Under the pieces are notes generated by a model. That model did no database searches, was not told where the DNA came from, and saw nothing but the letters and a program-made list of their open reading frames with translations. 11,983 nt of DNA, taken from positions 1-11,983 of the forward strand of contig DASXIW010000025.1 of the NCBI GenBank assembly GCA_036497785.1, in the 5' to 3' direction. How positions within the stretch are numbered: position 1 is the stretch's first letter; every line of letters starts with the position of its first letter. Below are positions 1 to 7,524 of the stretch, in pieces. The translations under genes were made by a program, and so were the position numbers. The stretch is from DASXIW01 sp036497785. Lineage in GTDB: Bacteria; Pseudomonadota; Alphaproteobacteria; Acetobacterales; Acetobacteraceae.

Positions 1-762
<762 letters not shown>

Positions 763-871
763 CGGCGTGGATCCAGAAGGGCGTTCCCTGGCACCGCGCC
801 CCGACATGCCGGAGGGCGGCAGGACAAGGCGGCGGGGCCGGGCTGAAAGAGGCGGCGAGCGGGCGCTGGGC

Positions 872-900
872 GTTCTAGCAACGCGACATCGGCCTGTCCA
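872..900 (-). promoter_or_regulatory. Candidate sigma-70 promoter for prs
   Basis: On the minus strand, TGGACA (900-895) and TAGAAC (877-872) are separated by 17 bases. TGC stands directly before the second box, giving an extended -10 (TGn). The -35 box differs from TTGACA at one position. It lies in the gap between the lipoprotein stop and the prs start and would give a leader of about 100 bases. This is pattern matching only. Confidence 0.4.
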
Positions 901-915
901 TGAAGGCCAAGCAGT

Positions 916-2037
916 TCAGCCGGGATTTCTGGGCTTGGGTGCGCTGACATCTGGTAGCGGGGTGACGCCCGGACTCATCGCCGGCCCTGCCCCGGAATTT
1001 CCCTGCAGCGTGCCCGCCGGACTTGCGGATGGGGTCGCGCCTGGCATTCCCGGCAGGGTTGCCCCAGCTGTTCCCGGCGGGGTCGCCCCAGCTGTTCCCG
1101 GCGGGGTCGCCCCCGACGCCCTATGCGGGTGGATCTGGTTCACGATCAATTCGTGCACCCCGGCGGCGGCCTGCTGGGCCACCACCAGCGCGACATCGCC
1201 CCAATATTCGTCCAGCGAACCGGCCGGGATTTCGTGCAGCTGGGATACCTTGCCCTGCTCCAACCCGGCTGGATTATCGACCGTCCAGGTGATCTCGATT
1301 TGCGAATTTCCTGGGGAGAGCGGCGTGCTGACGACCTTGCCGAGCAGATCGTAATCCGCCCCGGTCGGCGCATCCTGCACCACCAGACCGTAATGCCCAA
1401 GCTGCGCGCGCATCTGCCGCGCGAGAGACTGATTGCCATCGCCGGGCGCGCCGGTGACCCCGGCAAAGGCGATGCGGGCGGGCCGGTTGAGCAGGCTGTT
1501 CGGGTCGCTTTGCTTCAGCGCGGCGTTGATTCTGTCCAGCAAGGCCGCGATGGAGGGTGCCGCGTCCGAGGCAGCCTGTTTCAGCGTGGCCGGCTGACCC
1601 TCGGCCCAAAGATCCGGGGCGATCGGGGCGCCGTCGGCGACGCCCTCGCTCTTGGCCGCCGGGTCCTCCACGGTGTAGGTCGGCACAACCATATTACCGC
1701 GCAGCTGTGCGGCCGGGACCACCCGCCAGTCGCCGGGCCGCGCCGGGCCGGCCACGACCGGCAATTCCTGCTGCACCAGTGCCTCCGCCAAGGCGGAGGC
1801 GAACAGCTTGGCGGCATTGTCATCCAGCATGGCAGCGTTGGGGGGCGGCACCGCGAGCCGCGGCGGCGGTGGCTGGGCCAGGCGCATGGCGGTGGCGCCG
1901 GGATTGCCCTCGAACGGCCGAGGCAGCGACCCGCAGGCGGATAGCAGCGCGAGCATGGCCATTACGAGTCCCCTGCATGATGCAGGCGGCCAGGGGCGGA
2001 AGCCCATCGAAGCGGCTATGGCGCGCGCCAACGTCAT
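916..2037 (-). CDS. Predicted outer-membrane lipoprotein of unknown function with a Gly/Ala/Thr/Pro repeat tail
   Basis: A 373-residue protein I cannot assign to a named family. The N-terminus has a basic segment, a hydrophobic stretch and the lipobox LLSAC, with the lipidated cysteine at residue 35, so it should be processed by Lgt, encoded in the same operon. Residue 36 is glycine, not aspartate, which by the Lol rule favours the outer membrane. A proline-rich linker (about 53-66) follows. The body, roughly 68-305, ends in a globular segment with AYRIAFAG-like strands (actual ARIAFAGVTGAPGDGNQSLA) and YWGDVALVVAQQAAAGVHEL. The last 65 residues are low complexity, with an eight-residue unit GATPPGTA repeated. 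The ATG at 2037 directly follows the pgeF stop TAG (2040-2038); an alternative start at 2007 still leaves a usable signal peptide, and one at 1962 has a better Shine-Dalgarno (AGGGGA) but leaves almost no n-region. Expression is probably coupled to pgeF. Confidence 0.8.
   Translation of the reverse strand: MTLARAIAASMGFRPWPPASCRGLVMAMLALLSACGSLPRPFEGNPGATAMRLAQPPPPRLAVPPPNAAMLDDNAAKLFASALAEALVQQELPVVAGPARPGDWRVVPAAQLRGNMVVPTYTVEDPAAKSEGVADGAPIAPDLWAEGQPATLKQAASDAAPSIAALLDRINAALKQSDPNSLLNRPARIAFAGVTGAPGDGNQSLARQMRAQLGHYGLVVQDAPTGADYDLLGKVVSTPLSPGNSQIEITWTVDNPAGLEQGKVSQLHEIPAGSLDEYWGDVALVVAQQAAAGVHELIVNQIHPHRASGATPPGTAGATPPGTAGATLPGMPGATPSASPAGTLQGNSGAGPAMSPGVTPLPDVSAPKPRNPG
1032..1127. repeat. 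Degenerate 24-base tandem repeat inside the lipoprotein gene
   Basis: Four consecutive 24-base units start with GGGT at 1032, 1056, 1080 and 1104. The second and third copies differ at one base (gggttgccccagctgttccc against gggtcgccccagctgttccc over the first 20 bases); the first and last are diverged. Read on the minus strand each unit encodes an eight-residue repeat of the GATPPGTA type. The unit is a multiple of three, so copy-number change would keep the frame and alter only the length of the protein tail. Confidence 0.8.
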
Positions 2038-2808
2038 CTACAGCGTGACCACGGAGATCTGGTGACCGATCGGGCCGCCGCCTGCCAAAGTGCGCCGGCG
2101 GTGGCTGAAAAAGCGTTGCTCGTCCGCGCAGGTATCGGCCGCGACCCGCGAGACGGCAAGCCCTGCCGCGCGGAGCCGGGCGGCACAGTATCCGGCCAGG
2201 TCGAACTGCCACCGCTCCGGCCGGACGCCCTCGGCAAAGAACCGGGCATCGGCTTCGCTCTGCGCCAGCACCGCGTCGCGCAGATCTGCGGCCACCTCGT
2301 AGGATTCCTGTCCGATGCAGGGGCCGACAGCGGCGACGATGCGGGCCGGATCGGCGCCGATCGCCACCATGGCCGCGATGGTCGATTCCAGCACGCCGGC
2401 CACCGCCCCGCGCCAGCCCGCATGGGCGGCGCCGATCACCCCGGCCGTCGCGTCGGCGAACAGCACCGGAGCGCAATCGGCAGTGACGATGCCCAGCGCG
2501 ATCCCCGGCCGATCGGTCACGGCGGCGTCGGCGCGCGGCCCCTCCCCCGGCCGCCATGGCGCCTCCACCCGCACGGCGACGGTGCCATGCACCTGGGTCA
2601 GCCCCACCAGCGCGTCCGGTGCCGCACCCACGGCACGGGCGGCGCGGGCCCGGTTTTCGAGCACGGCATCCCGCGAATCCTGGCCGGACAGGCTGCAATT
2701 GAGGCTGGCGAAGGCGCCGGTGGAAACGCCGCCAAGGCGGGTGAAGAAGCCGTGGCGCGCCGGCAGGGCGGCGGTGAGCGATTCGGCGGATTCTGGCAAT
2801 GCGGTCAT
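2038..2808 (-). CDS. pgeF: PgeF/YfiH-type multicopper-laccase-fold protein (peptidoglycan editing factor)
   Basis: Member of the YfiH/PgeF family. In E. coli PgeF prevents misincorporation of serine in peptidoglycan stems, and relatives act as purine nucleoside phosphorylase/adenosine deaminase-like enzymes. At 256 residues it is full length. Family motifs are in order: GFFTRLGGVSTGAFASLN (20-37), TQVHG with H74, TADCAPVLFAD with C112, AAHAGWRG with H129, and AVGPCIG (160-166). H74, C112 and H129 match the metal-binding triad of the family. The chosen ATG at 2808 overlaps the stop of the upstream methyltransferase gene by four bases (ATGA); a longer reading from 2847 would run inside that gene and adds no conserved sequence. 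The stop TAG abuts the ATG of the lipoprotein gene. Identification of the family is firm; which of its activities applies here cannot be told from sequence. Confidence 0.95.
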   Translation of the reverse strand: MTALPESAESLTAALPARHGFFTRLGGVSTGAFASLNCSLSGQDSRDAVLENRARAARAVGAAPDALVGLTQVHGTVAVRVEAPWRPGEGPRADAAVTDRPGIALGIVTADCAPVLFADATAGVIGAAHAGWRGAVAGVLESTIAAMVAIGADPARIVAAVGPCIGQESYEVAADLRDAVLAQSEADARFFAEGVRPERWQFDLAGYCAARLRAAGLAVSRVAADTCADEQRFFSHRRRTLAGGGPIGHQISVVTL

Positions 2809-3776
2809 GCGGCGAATCCCGGAGGGGTCGGAAGATCGGGCTGGCATAGCGCCAGCGCCTTGAACAGCCGGCCCATGCGGGCGGGTTCGGCCAGGCGTCG
2901 GGCCGCATCCATCAACGCGGCGGCACGCAAGGGCTGGGCCTGGGCCAGAATGCCGGTGCGCTGGAACAGGCCGAGACGGGCCAGGAACAGACCCTGCGGC
3001 ACCGGACCATGTACGGCGGCGGGACCGGCGGCCTCGGCAAGGGCCTGGAAATCGACATGGGCGGTCAGGTCGCGGGAACCGGGATCGTCCAGAGGATCGG
3101 CGGCCTGTCCGGCGTGCAGCGCCTGCAGGCTGTCGCCGGGGGCGCTGCGCTCCGGCCCGTAATCCAGCAACAGCGCAGCGCCGCCCTGGTCGGCCAGCCG
3201 CGCGCCAAGGGCCGAGGCGATGGCGCGGGCCGGTTCGCAGATTTCCACGACCTGCCCGTCCTCGGCGGACGCGCCGATCACCGGGGATTCGGCGGGCAAC
3301 TCGACGAAGCCGCCGTCATGAACATGCCGCTCCACCCAGCCGGTGCCCCGGCGGACGAATTGGCGGATCGGCAGTGCATCGAAGAATTCATTGGCCAGCA
3401 ACAGCAACGGGCCCGGCGGCAATTCGTCCAGCGTGTCGTGCCAGACGGCATTGGGCAGCCGCTCGGCCTGGATGGCGCGCAGCCGCGGCGAGGCCTCCAC
3501 CAGATGCAGCTCCAGCGCCGCAGCGAAATCCGGCGCTACGCGGGTGACGGCGCGCCGCGCATCGGCCATCAGCGTGCCGCGCCCCGGGCCGGCCTCGGCG
3601 AGGATCACGCGGCCGGGCGAGTCCATGGATTGCCAGACCACGGCTGCCCAAAGGCCCAGCAATTCGCCGAAAACCTGGCTGATCTCGGGCGCGGTGGTGA
3701 AGTCGGCGAACGGGTCGCGGGATGCGTAATAGGTCGCATTGGCCCGCGCCATGTAGCTGTCCAGCCGCTCCGCCAT
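2805..3776 (-). CDS. MidA/NDUFAF7-family SAM-dependent methyltransferase (complex I assembly)
   Basis: A 323-residue class I methyltransferase of the MidA (DUF185/Methyltransf_28) family. The mitochondrial member NDUFAF7 dimethylates an arginine of the NDUFS2 subunit during complex I assembly, so a role on the NuoD subunit is a reasonable inference for this bacterial protein. The hallmark DFTTAPEISQVFGELLG lies at 25-41, the SAM-binding motif EAGPGRGTLM at 61-70 and NEFFDALPIRQF at 129-140; LLDYG and DLTAHVDF follow in the second half. The N-terminus is short: many alphaproteobacterial relatives have about 15 more residues before the YYASRDP segment. The start at 3776 is set by the TGATG overlap with the lgt stop; the open frame extends further upstream but only through lgt in another frame. 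It overlaps pgeF by four bases, so translation is probably coupled at both ends. Confidence 0.93.
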   Translation of the reverse strand: MAERLDSYMARANATYYASRDPFADFTTAPEISQVFGELLGLWAAVVWQSMDSPGRVILAEAGPGRGTLMADARRAVTRVAPDFAAALELHLVEASPRLRAIQAERLPNAVWHDTLDELPPGPLLLLANEFFDALPIRQFVRRGTGWVERHVHDGGFVELPAESPVIGASAEDGQVVEICEPARAIASALGARLADQGGAALLLDYGPERSAPGDSLQALHAGQAADPLDDPGSRDLTAHVDFQALAEAAGPAAVHGPVPQGLFLARLGLFQRTGILAQAQPLRAAALMDAARRLAEPARMGRLFKALALCQPDLPTPPGFAA

Positions 3777-4573
3777 CAGGCGCGCCTGCGCCACACGATC
3801 AGCCCGATGCCGGCCAGCAGCATGGGCAGGGACAGCAACTGGCCCATGGTGGCGCCGGCGAACAGAAAGCCCAGGAAGGCGTCCGGCTCGCGAAAGAACT
3901 CGGCCGTGATGCGACATATGGCGTAGCCGACCAGAAAGATGCCGGTGAGCAGGCCGAATCGCGCCAGCAGCGCCTCGCGCCGGGCGAGCGCCAGCATGAC
4001 CACGAAGAGCAGCAGCCCTTCCATCAGGGCCTCGTAGATCTGGCTTGGATGGCGCGGCACCGGCCCGCCTGTGGGAAAGATCATCGCCCAGGGCAACCAA
4101 TCCGGCGCCTGGCGCCCCCACAGCTCGCCGTTGATGAAATTGGCCAACCGGCCCAGCCCTAGTCCGATCGGCGCGGCGACGGCGATGCGGTCGGCGAAGC
4201 CGAGAATGGGAATCTTCTGGCGCCGGCAGAACCAGATGACCGCGACGGCGACACCCAGCATGCCGCCATGGAACGACATGCCGCCCGTCCACACCGCGAA
4301 GATCTGCGACGGGTGCTGCAGGAAGAAACTGGGCTGGTAGAACAGGACATAGCCGAGCCGGCCACCCACCACCACGCCGAGCGTGGCCCAGGTGAGGAAA
4401 TCGTCCACCTGCAGCGCGGTGGCCACCGCCGGCGCGCGCTGCGCCAGCCGGCGCACCAGCCGCCACCCCAACACCAGCCCAGCGATGTAGGCCAGCGCGT
4501 ACCAACGCACGCCGATCGCGCCGTAATGGATGATGAACGGATCGAACTGGGGAAACAGCAGAACTGGGAGCAT
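3776..4573 (-). CDS. lgt: Prolipoprotein diacylglyceryl transferase
   Basis: Inner-membrane enzyme that moves diacylglycerol from phosphatidylglycerol to the lipobox cysteine of prolipoproteins, the first step of lipoprotein maturation. The protein has 265 residues, typical for the family, with several hydrophobic membrane segments. Diagnostic motifs are VGGRLGYVLFY (69-79), MSFHGGMLG with H102, the Lgt signature GRLANFINGELWGR (141-154) with its essential arginine R142, HPSQIYEALMEG (175-186), and RITAEFFREPD (221-231) with further conserved arginines. The ATG at 4573 shares its A with the TAA stop of hldD (TAATG), and the TGA stop shares its A with the methyltransferase start (TGATG). A longer reading from 4771 has no family support. 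A likely substrate, the operon lipoprotein, is encoded three genes downstream. Confidence 0.97.
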   Translation of the reverse strand: MLPVLLFPQFDPFIIHYGAIGVRWYALAYIAGLVLGWRLVRRLAQRAPAVATALQVDDFLTWATLGVVVGGRLGYVLFYQPSFFLQHPSQIFAVWTGGMSFHGGMLGVAVAVIWFCRRQKIPILGFADRIAVAAPIGLGLGRLANFINGELWGRQAPDWLPWAMIFPTGGPVPRHPSQIYEALMEGLLLFVVMLALARREALLARFGLLTGIFLVGYAICRITAEFFREPDAFLGFLFAGATMGQLLSLPMLLAGIGLIVWRRRA

Positions 4574-5547
4574 TAAATATATGGGTCCGGTTGCGCGAGG
4601 AAGCCCTGGACGTAGCGGGCAATGCCGTCTTCCAGCGCGGTGAACTGGCCGGGATAGCCCGCCACGCGCAGCCGCCCCATGGCGGCCTGGGTATAGGATT
4701 GATACTGGCCGCGCAGCGCCTGGGGCATGTCGATGAAATCCACCCGCGCAGGCACGCCGGCGGCGGCGCACACCGCGTGGGCCAAATCCAGATAGGTTCG
4801 CGCGACTCCGCTGCCCAGATTAAAGAGCCCGCTGGCGACTGGCGTGTCGAGCAGCCACAGCATCACATCCACCACATCGCCGACCCAGACGAAGTCACGC
4901 CGCTGGCTGCCGTCCGCCACGTCCGACCGGTCGCTGCGGAACAGGCGGGGGGCCTGGCCCGCCCGTATTTCGTCATGCTTGACCTTGACCACCGACACCA
5001 TGCTGCCCTTGTGGTACTCATTGGGTCCGTACACGTTGAAAAACTTCAAGCCGGCCCATTGCGGCGGCCGCTTCTCGCCGGCCGCGAGCATGCGGGCGAC
5101 CTGCCGGTCGAAGGTGTGCTTGGTCCAGCCGTACAGGTTCAGCGGCCGCAGCCGGTCGAGTGCCGCGATGTCGTCGTCGAAGCCGGCCGCGCCGTCGCCA
5201 TAGGTGGCGGCCGATGAGGCATAGACGAATCGGGCGCCCCGGGCGGCGCACCAGTGCCACAGCCGCAGCGGCAATTCGACATTGGTCTGCCACACCAGGT
5301 CGCCGTCATCGGCGGTGGTGCTGCTGATGGCGCCCATGTGGAAAACCATCTCCACCGGCGGATGGGTGGCGAGGAACGCATCCAGTTGCTCCGGCGCGAT
5401 CAGGCGGCTGGGGGCGTGATGCACCAGATTGCGCCACTTTCCCTGCTGCCCCAGCCAGTCCACAATGACTGTCTCAAGCCCACGGCCCGCCAGGGCAGCA
5501 TGAAGATTCGAGCCGATGAAGCCGGCGCCGCCGGTGACCACGATCAT
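4573..5547 (-). CDS. hldD: ADP-L-glycero-D-manno-heptose 6-epimerase
   Basis: Cytoplasmic NAD(P)-dependent epimerase (also called RfaD) that makes the activated heptose used for the inner core of lipopolysaccharide. The protein has 324 residues, normal for the family, and belongs to the extended short-chain dehydrogenase fold: nucleotide motif GGAGFIG (6-12), ASSAATYG (110-117) with the catalytic Ser/Thr region, and catalytic Y139-x-x-x-K143 in LYGWTKH. FFNVYGPNEYHKGSMVSVV (169-187) is characteristic of HldD and carries the conserved lysine K180. The start at 5547 gives the canonical MIVVTGGAGFIGSN; a longer open reading to 5934 antisense to the next gene is spurious. It is the first gene of the five-gene operon. 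No Shine-Dalgarno is seen; TATATC (5560-5555) lies about eight bases upstream of the ATG, so a leaderless or very short-leader transcript is possible but unproven. Confidence 0.96.
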   Translation of the reverse strand: MIVVTGGAGFIGSNLHAALAGRGLETVIVDWLGQQGKWRNLVHHAPSRLIAPEQLDAFLATHPPVEMVFHMGAISSTTADDGDLVWQTNVELPLRLWHWCAARGARFVYASSAATYGDGAAGFDDDIAALDRLRPLNLYGWTKHTFDRQVARMLAAGEKRPPQWAGLKFFNVYGPNEYHKGSMVSVVKVKHDEIRAGQAPRLFRSDRSDVADGSQRRDFVWVGDVVDVMLWLLDTPVASGLFNLGSGVARTYLDLAHAVCAAAGVPARVDFIDMPQALRGQYQSYTQAAMGRLRVAGYPGQFTALEDGIARYVQGFLAQPDPYI

Positions 5548-5626
5548 GGGGGCAGGATATACGGGGCTGCGGGCACGGTTGGGAAGCCGGTGGGGCGCAG
5601 TGTCGGCAGGCATAGGGATGGATGAC

Positions 5627-5944
5627 ATGACGGAACGGCCAAAATTTTTCGATGACCTGGCGGGCGTGGCGGGCGGCGCGATCTCCGCCCTATCCGGCCT
5701 GCGCGACGAGGCCGAGGCGATGGCCCGCGCGCAAATCGACGAGGCGATACGCCGGCTGGATCTGGTGAAGCGCGAGGAAATGGAGGCGACCATGGAGATG
5801 GCAGCCACAGCGCGTGCGGGCCAGGAGGCGGCGGAGGCCAAGCTGGCGGAGGTGCTGGCACGTCTGGCCGCGCTGGAGGCACGGGTCGATGCCCTGACTG
5901 CCGGCCCATCCCGCTCCGGCGGCGGACCAGGCATGATTGCCTAA
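5627..5944 (+). CDS. UbiK-family (BMFP) coiled-coil accessory factor
   Basis: A 105-residue protein with the layout of the BMFP/UbiK family (formerly YqiC): an amphipathic N-terminal helix (FFDDLAGVAGGAISALSGLR, 7-26), a charged linker helix, then a long coiled coil (about 47-90) beginning VKREEMEATMEMAA and ending LAALEARV, and a disordered Gly/Ser tail. Family members bind membranes and trimerise; UbiK assists the aerobic ubiquinone-synthesis complex in E. coli. The start at 5627 is preceded by AGGGATGG at 5-base spacing; an in-frame ATG at 5618 would add MDD and has no good ribosome site. The gene diverges from hldD, leaving about 80 bases for both promoters. The family assignment rests on pattern and length; the ubiquinone role is inferred. 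Confidence 0.85.
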   Translation: MTERPKFFDDLAGVAGGAISALSGLRDEAEAMARAQIDEAIRRLDLVKREEMEATMEMAATARAGQEAAEAKLAEVLARLAALEARVDALTAGPSRSGGGPGMIA

Positions 5945-6173
5945 ATATTTCGAAACATTTGCGGGGCTTCCGCGACGCACCATTTGATGCCACATGCAGG
6001 TGCGAGTAATCCGTCCAGCCCCCTTGCGGATCGGTTTCCTGGACCGTTAGGCTAGGGCTCGTGCCTAGCGCGGATTCGCCCACAGGATGCTGGGTTCCCG
6101 CGGGCATTGCTGACCATGGCCACCGATTCGGCCATGTCCCTCCACGCGGCTTCCTCCAGTCGGGAGACCACGC
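5945..6173 (+). promoter_or_regulatory. Intergenic region upstream of the ybjN-like gene with two inverted repeats
   Basis: No gene is visible in these 229 bases. Two perfect inverted repeats stand out: GCTAGG/CCTAGC (6051-6056 and 6064-6069, 7-base loop) and CATGGCC/GGCCATG (6115-6121 and 6130-6136, 8-base loop), the latter 37 bases before the next ATG. A weak promoter pair, TTGCGG (6024-6029) and TAGGCT (6048-6053) at 18-base spacing, overlaps the first repeat, which would suit an operator. No T-tract follows either hairpin, so neither looks like an intrinsic terminator for the preceding gene. Confidence 0.35.
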
Positions 6174-6680
6174 ATGTCAGTTCAAATGAGCATCGCCGAA
6201 GACAATAACGCCGCCAATCCCCTCGATGTGATGGAGCAGATCGTCGCCGCCAATGACTGGGTTTTCGACCGGCGGAGCGATTCGGAAATGGCAGCCGAGG
6301 CGCCGGGCAAATGGTGCGATTACGGGCTGTATTTCAGCTGGTCGCATGAAATCAGCGCCATGCACTTCACCTGCGCCTTCGATCTGAAGGTGCCGGAGAA
6401 GCGTCGCGCGGCGCTGTACGAGCTTTTGGCGCTGGCCAATGAGCGGCTGTGGATCGGCCATTTCGGCATGGATGCCGATGATGGCATGCCGGTATTCCGC
6501 CATTCCGTATTGCTGCGCGGTGCCCCCGGTGCCTCCGCCGAGAGCCTGGAGGACATGGTGGACATCGCCATCACCGAATGCGAGCGGTTCTTCCCGGCCT
6601 TCCAGTTCGTGCTATGGGGCGGCAAGGCGCCGTCCGAGGCGCTGCAGGCAGCCATGCTGGAATGCGTCGGCGAGGCATGA
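6174..6680 (+). CDS. YbjN-domain protein
   Basis: A 168-residue soluble protein of the YbjN family (type III secretion chaperone-like fold). Visible family features are an aromatic-rich core, WCDYGLYFSWSHEISAMHFTC, the segment ALYELLALANERLWIGHFG, and a C-terminal helix ending with FQFVLWGGKAPSEAL. No signal peptide or membrane segment is present. No enzymatic residues are known for the family; YbjN itself has been linked to motility and stress regulation in E. coli, but the role of this alphaproteobacterial branch is not established. The ATG at 6174 has a good Shine-Dalgarno (CGGGAGA, about 7 bases upstream). The stop is 15 bases before proC, so the two are probably co-transcribed; this ybjN-proC pairing is, as I recall, common in alphaproteobacteria. 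Confidence 0.87.
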   Translation: MSVQMSIAEDNNAANPLDVMEQIVAANDWVFDRRSDSEMAAEAPGKWCDYGLYFSWSHEISAMHFTCAFDLKVPEKRRAALYELLALANERLWIGHFGMDADDGMPVFRHSVLLRGAPGASAESLEDMVDIAITECERFFPAFQFVLWGGKAPSEALQAAMLECVGEA

Positions 6681-6694
6681 TCCACGAGGCATGA
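6671..6694 (+). repeat. Short direct repeat across the ybjN-like/proC junction
   Basis: CGAGGCATGA occurs at 6671-6680 and again at 6685-6694. The first copy ends with the TGA stop of the ybjN-like gene; the second supplies the GAGG (6686-6689) that serves as the proC Shine-Dalgarno, six bases before its ATG at 6696. Confidence 0.7.
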
Positions 6695-6695
6695 C

Positions 6696-7493
6696 ATGAC
6701 GATTCCGCCCATCCTGCTGGTGGGCTTCGGCAAGATGGGCGGGGCCATGTTGACGGGCTGGCGCGAGAAGGGTCTGGCACCCTCGATCGCCGTCGATCCG
6801 GCCTGTCCTGCCACGCCGGGACCGGACGTAACCGTCATTCCCGACGCCAGCCACATCCCGGACGGGTTCTCGCCCAGCGCCGTCGTGCTGGCGGTGAAGC
6901 CCCAGAACGCCGCCGAGACAGTGCCGCTCTATGCCCGCTTCGCCGGGTCGGCCGTGATGCTGTCGATCATGGCTGGCCGCAACGTGGCCGGCCTTGGCGC
7001 GCTGCTTGGCACGGACGCCGCCATCGTGCGGGCCATGCCGAACACCCCCGCTGCCATCCGCCAGGGCATCACCGTGGCCTTTGCCGGCCGGCGTGTCGCC
7101 GCCGCCCAGCGGACGCTGTGCGACACGCTCCTCAGCGCGGTCGGCGCCGTCGCCTGGGTGGATGATGAAGGGTTGATCGACCCCGTCACGGCAATCTCCG
7201 GCGGGGGTCCCGCCTATGTCTTCCTGCTGGCGGAATTGCTGGAAAAAGCGGCAATCGCGCAGGGCATCCCCGCCGATCTCGCCCGGCTGATGGCACGGCA
7301 AACCGTCGCCGGTTCCGGCGCGATGCTCGCCGCCGACCCGCACGACGCCGCCGATCTGCGCCGCGCCGTGACCAGCCCGAAAGGCACCACCGAGCGCGCC
7401 TTGGCCGTTTTGATGGAGCAATCGGCCTGGCCCGATACGATTTTCCGCGCGATTGCGGCGGCAACAGCACGTTCTCGCGAATTGGCGGGGTGA
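6696..7493 (+). CDS. proC: Pyrroline-5-carboxylate reductase
   Basis: Catalyses the last step of proline synthesis, NAD(P)H-dependent reduction of 1-pyrroline-5-carboxylate to L-proline, in the cytoplasm. The 265-residue protein is full length. It shows the Rossmann motif VGFGKMGGAML (9-19), AVKPQ (66-70), RAMPNTPAAIRQG (112-124), and the C-terminal dimerisation/active-site signature DPVTAISGGGPAYVFLLAE (162-180) followed by TSPKGTTERAL (226-236). The ATG at 6696 is preceded by GAGG at a spacing of six. ATG at 6691 is followed directly by a stop. It sits between the ybjN-like gene (15 bases upstream) and the COQ9-like gene (31 bases downstream) on the same strand, consistent with one transcript. 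Confidence 0.97.
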   Translation: MTIPPILLVGFGKMGGAMLTGWREKGLAPSIAVDPACPATPGPDVTVIPDASHIPDGFSPSAVVLAVKPQNAAETVPLYARFAGSAVMLSIMAGRNVAGLGALLGTDAAIVRAMPNTPAAIRQGITVAFAGRRVAAAQRTLCDTLLSAVGAVAWVDDEGLIDPVTAISGGGPAYVFLLAELLEKAAIAQGIPADLARLMARQTVAGSGAMLAADPHDAADLRRAVTSPKGTTERALAVLMEQSAWPDTIFRAIAAATARSRELAG

Positions 7494-7524
7494 CAGCGCC
7501 CGCTCCGTTGCCTATGTGACGAGA

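Noticed and set aside
1032..1127. Regular repeats considered as a CRISPR array
   Set aside because: The units are directly tandem without unique spacers and lie in frame within a coding region.
2062..3926. Two long plus-strand open frames antisense to pgeF and the methyltransferase gene
   Set aside because: Their translations are arginine/glycine/alanine-rich low-complexity shadows of genes with clear family motifs on the other strand.
5544..6107. 187-codon minus-strand frame covering the UbiK-like gene and the intergenic region
   Set aside because: Its product is proline/arginine-rich without motifs, whereas the plus strand encodes a coherent coiled-coil protein with a ribosome site.
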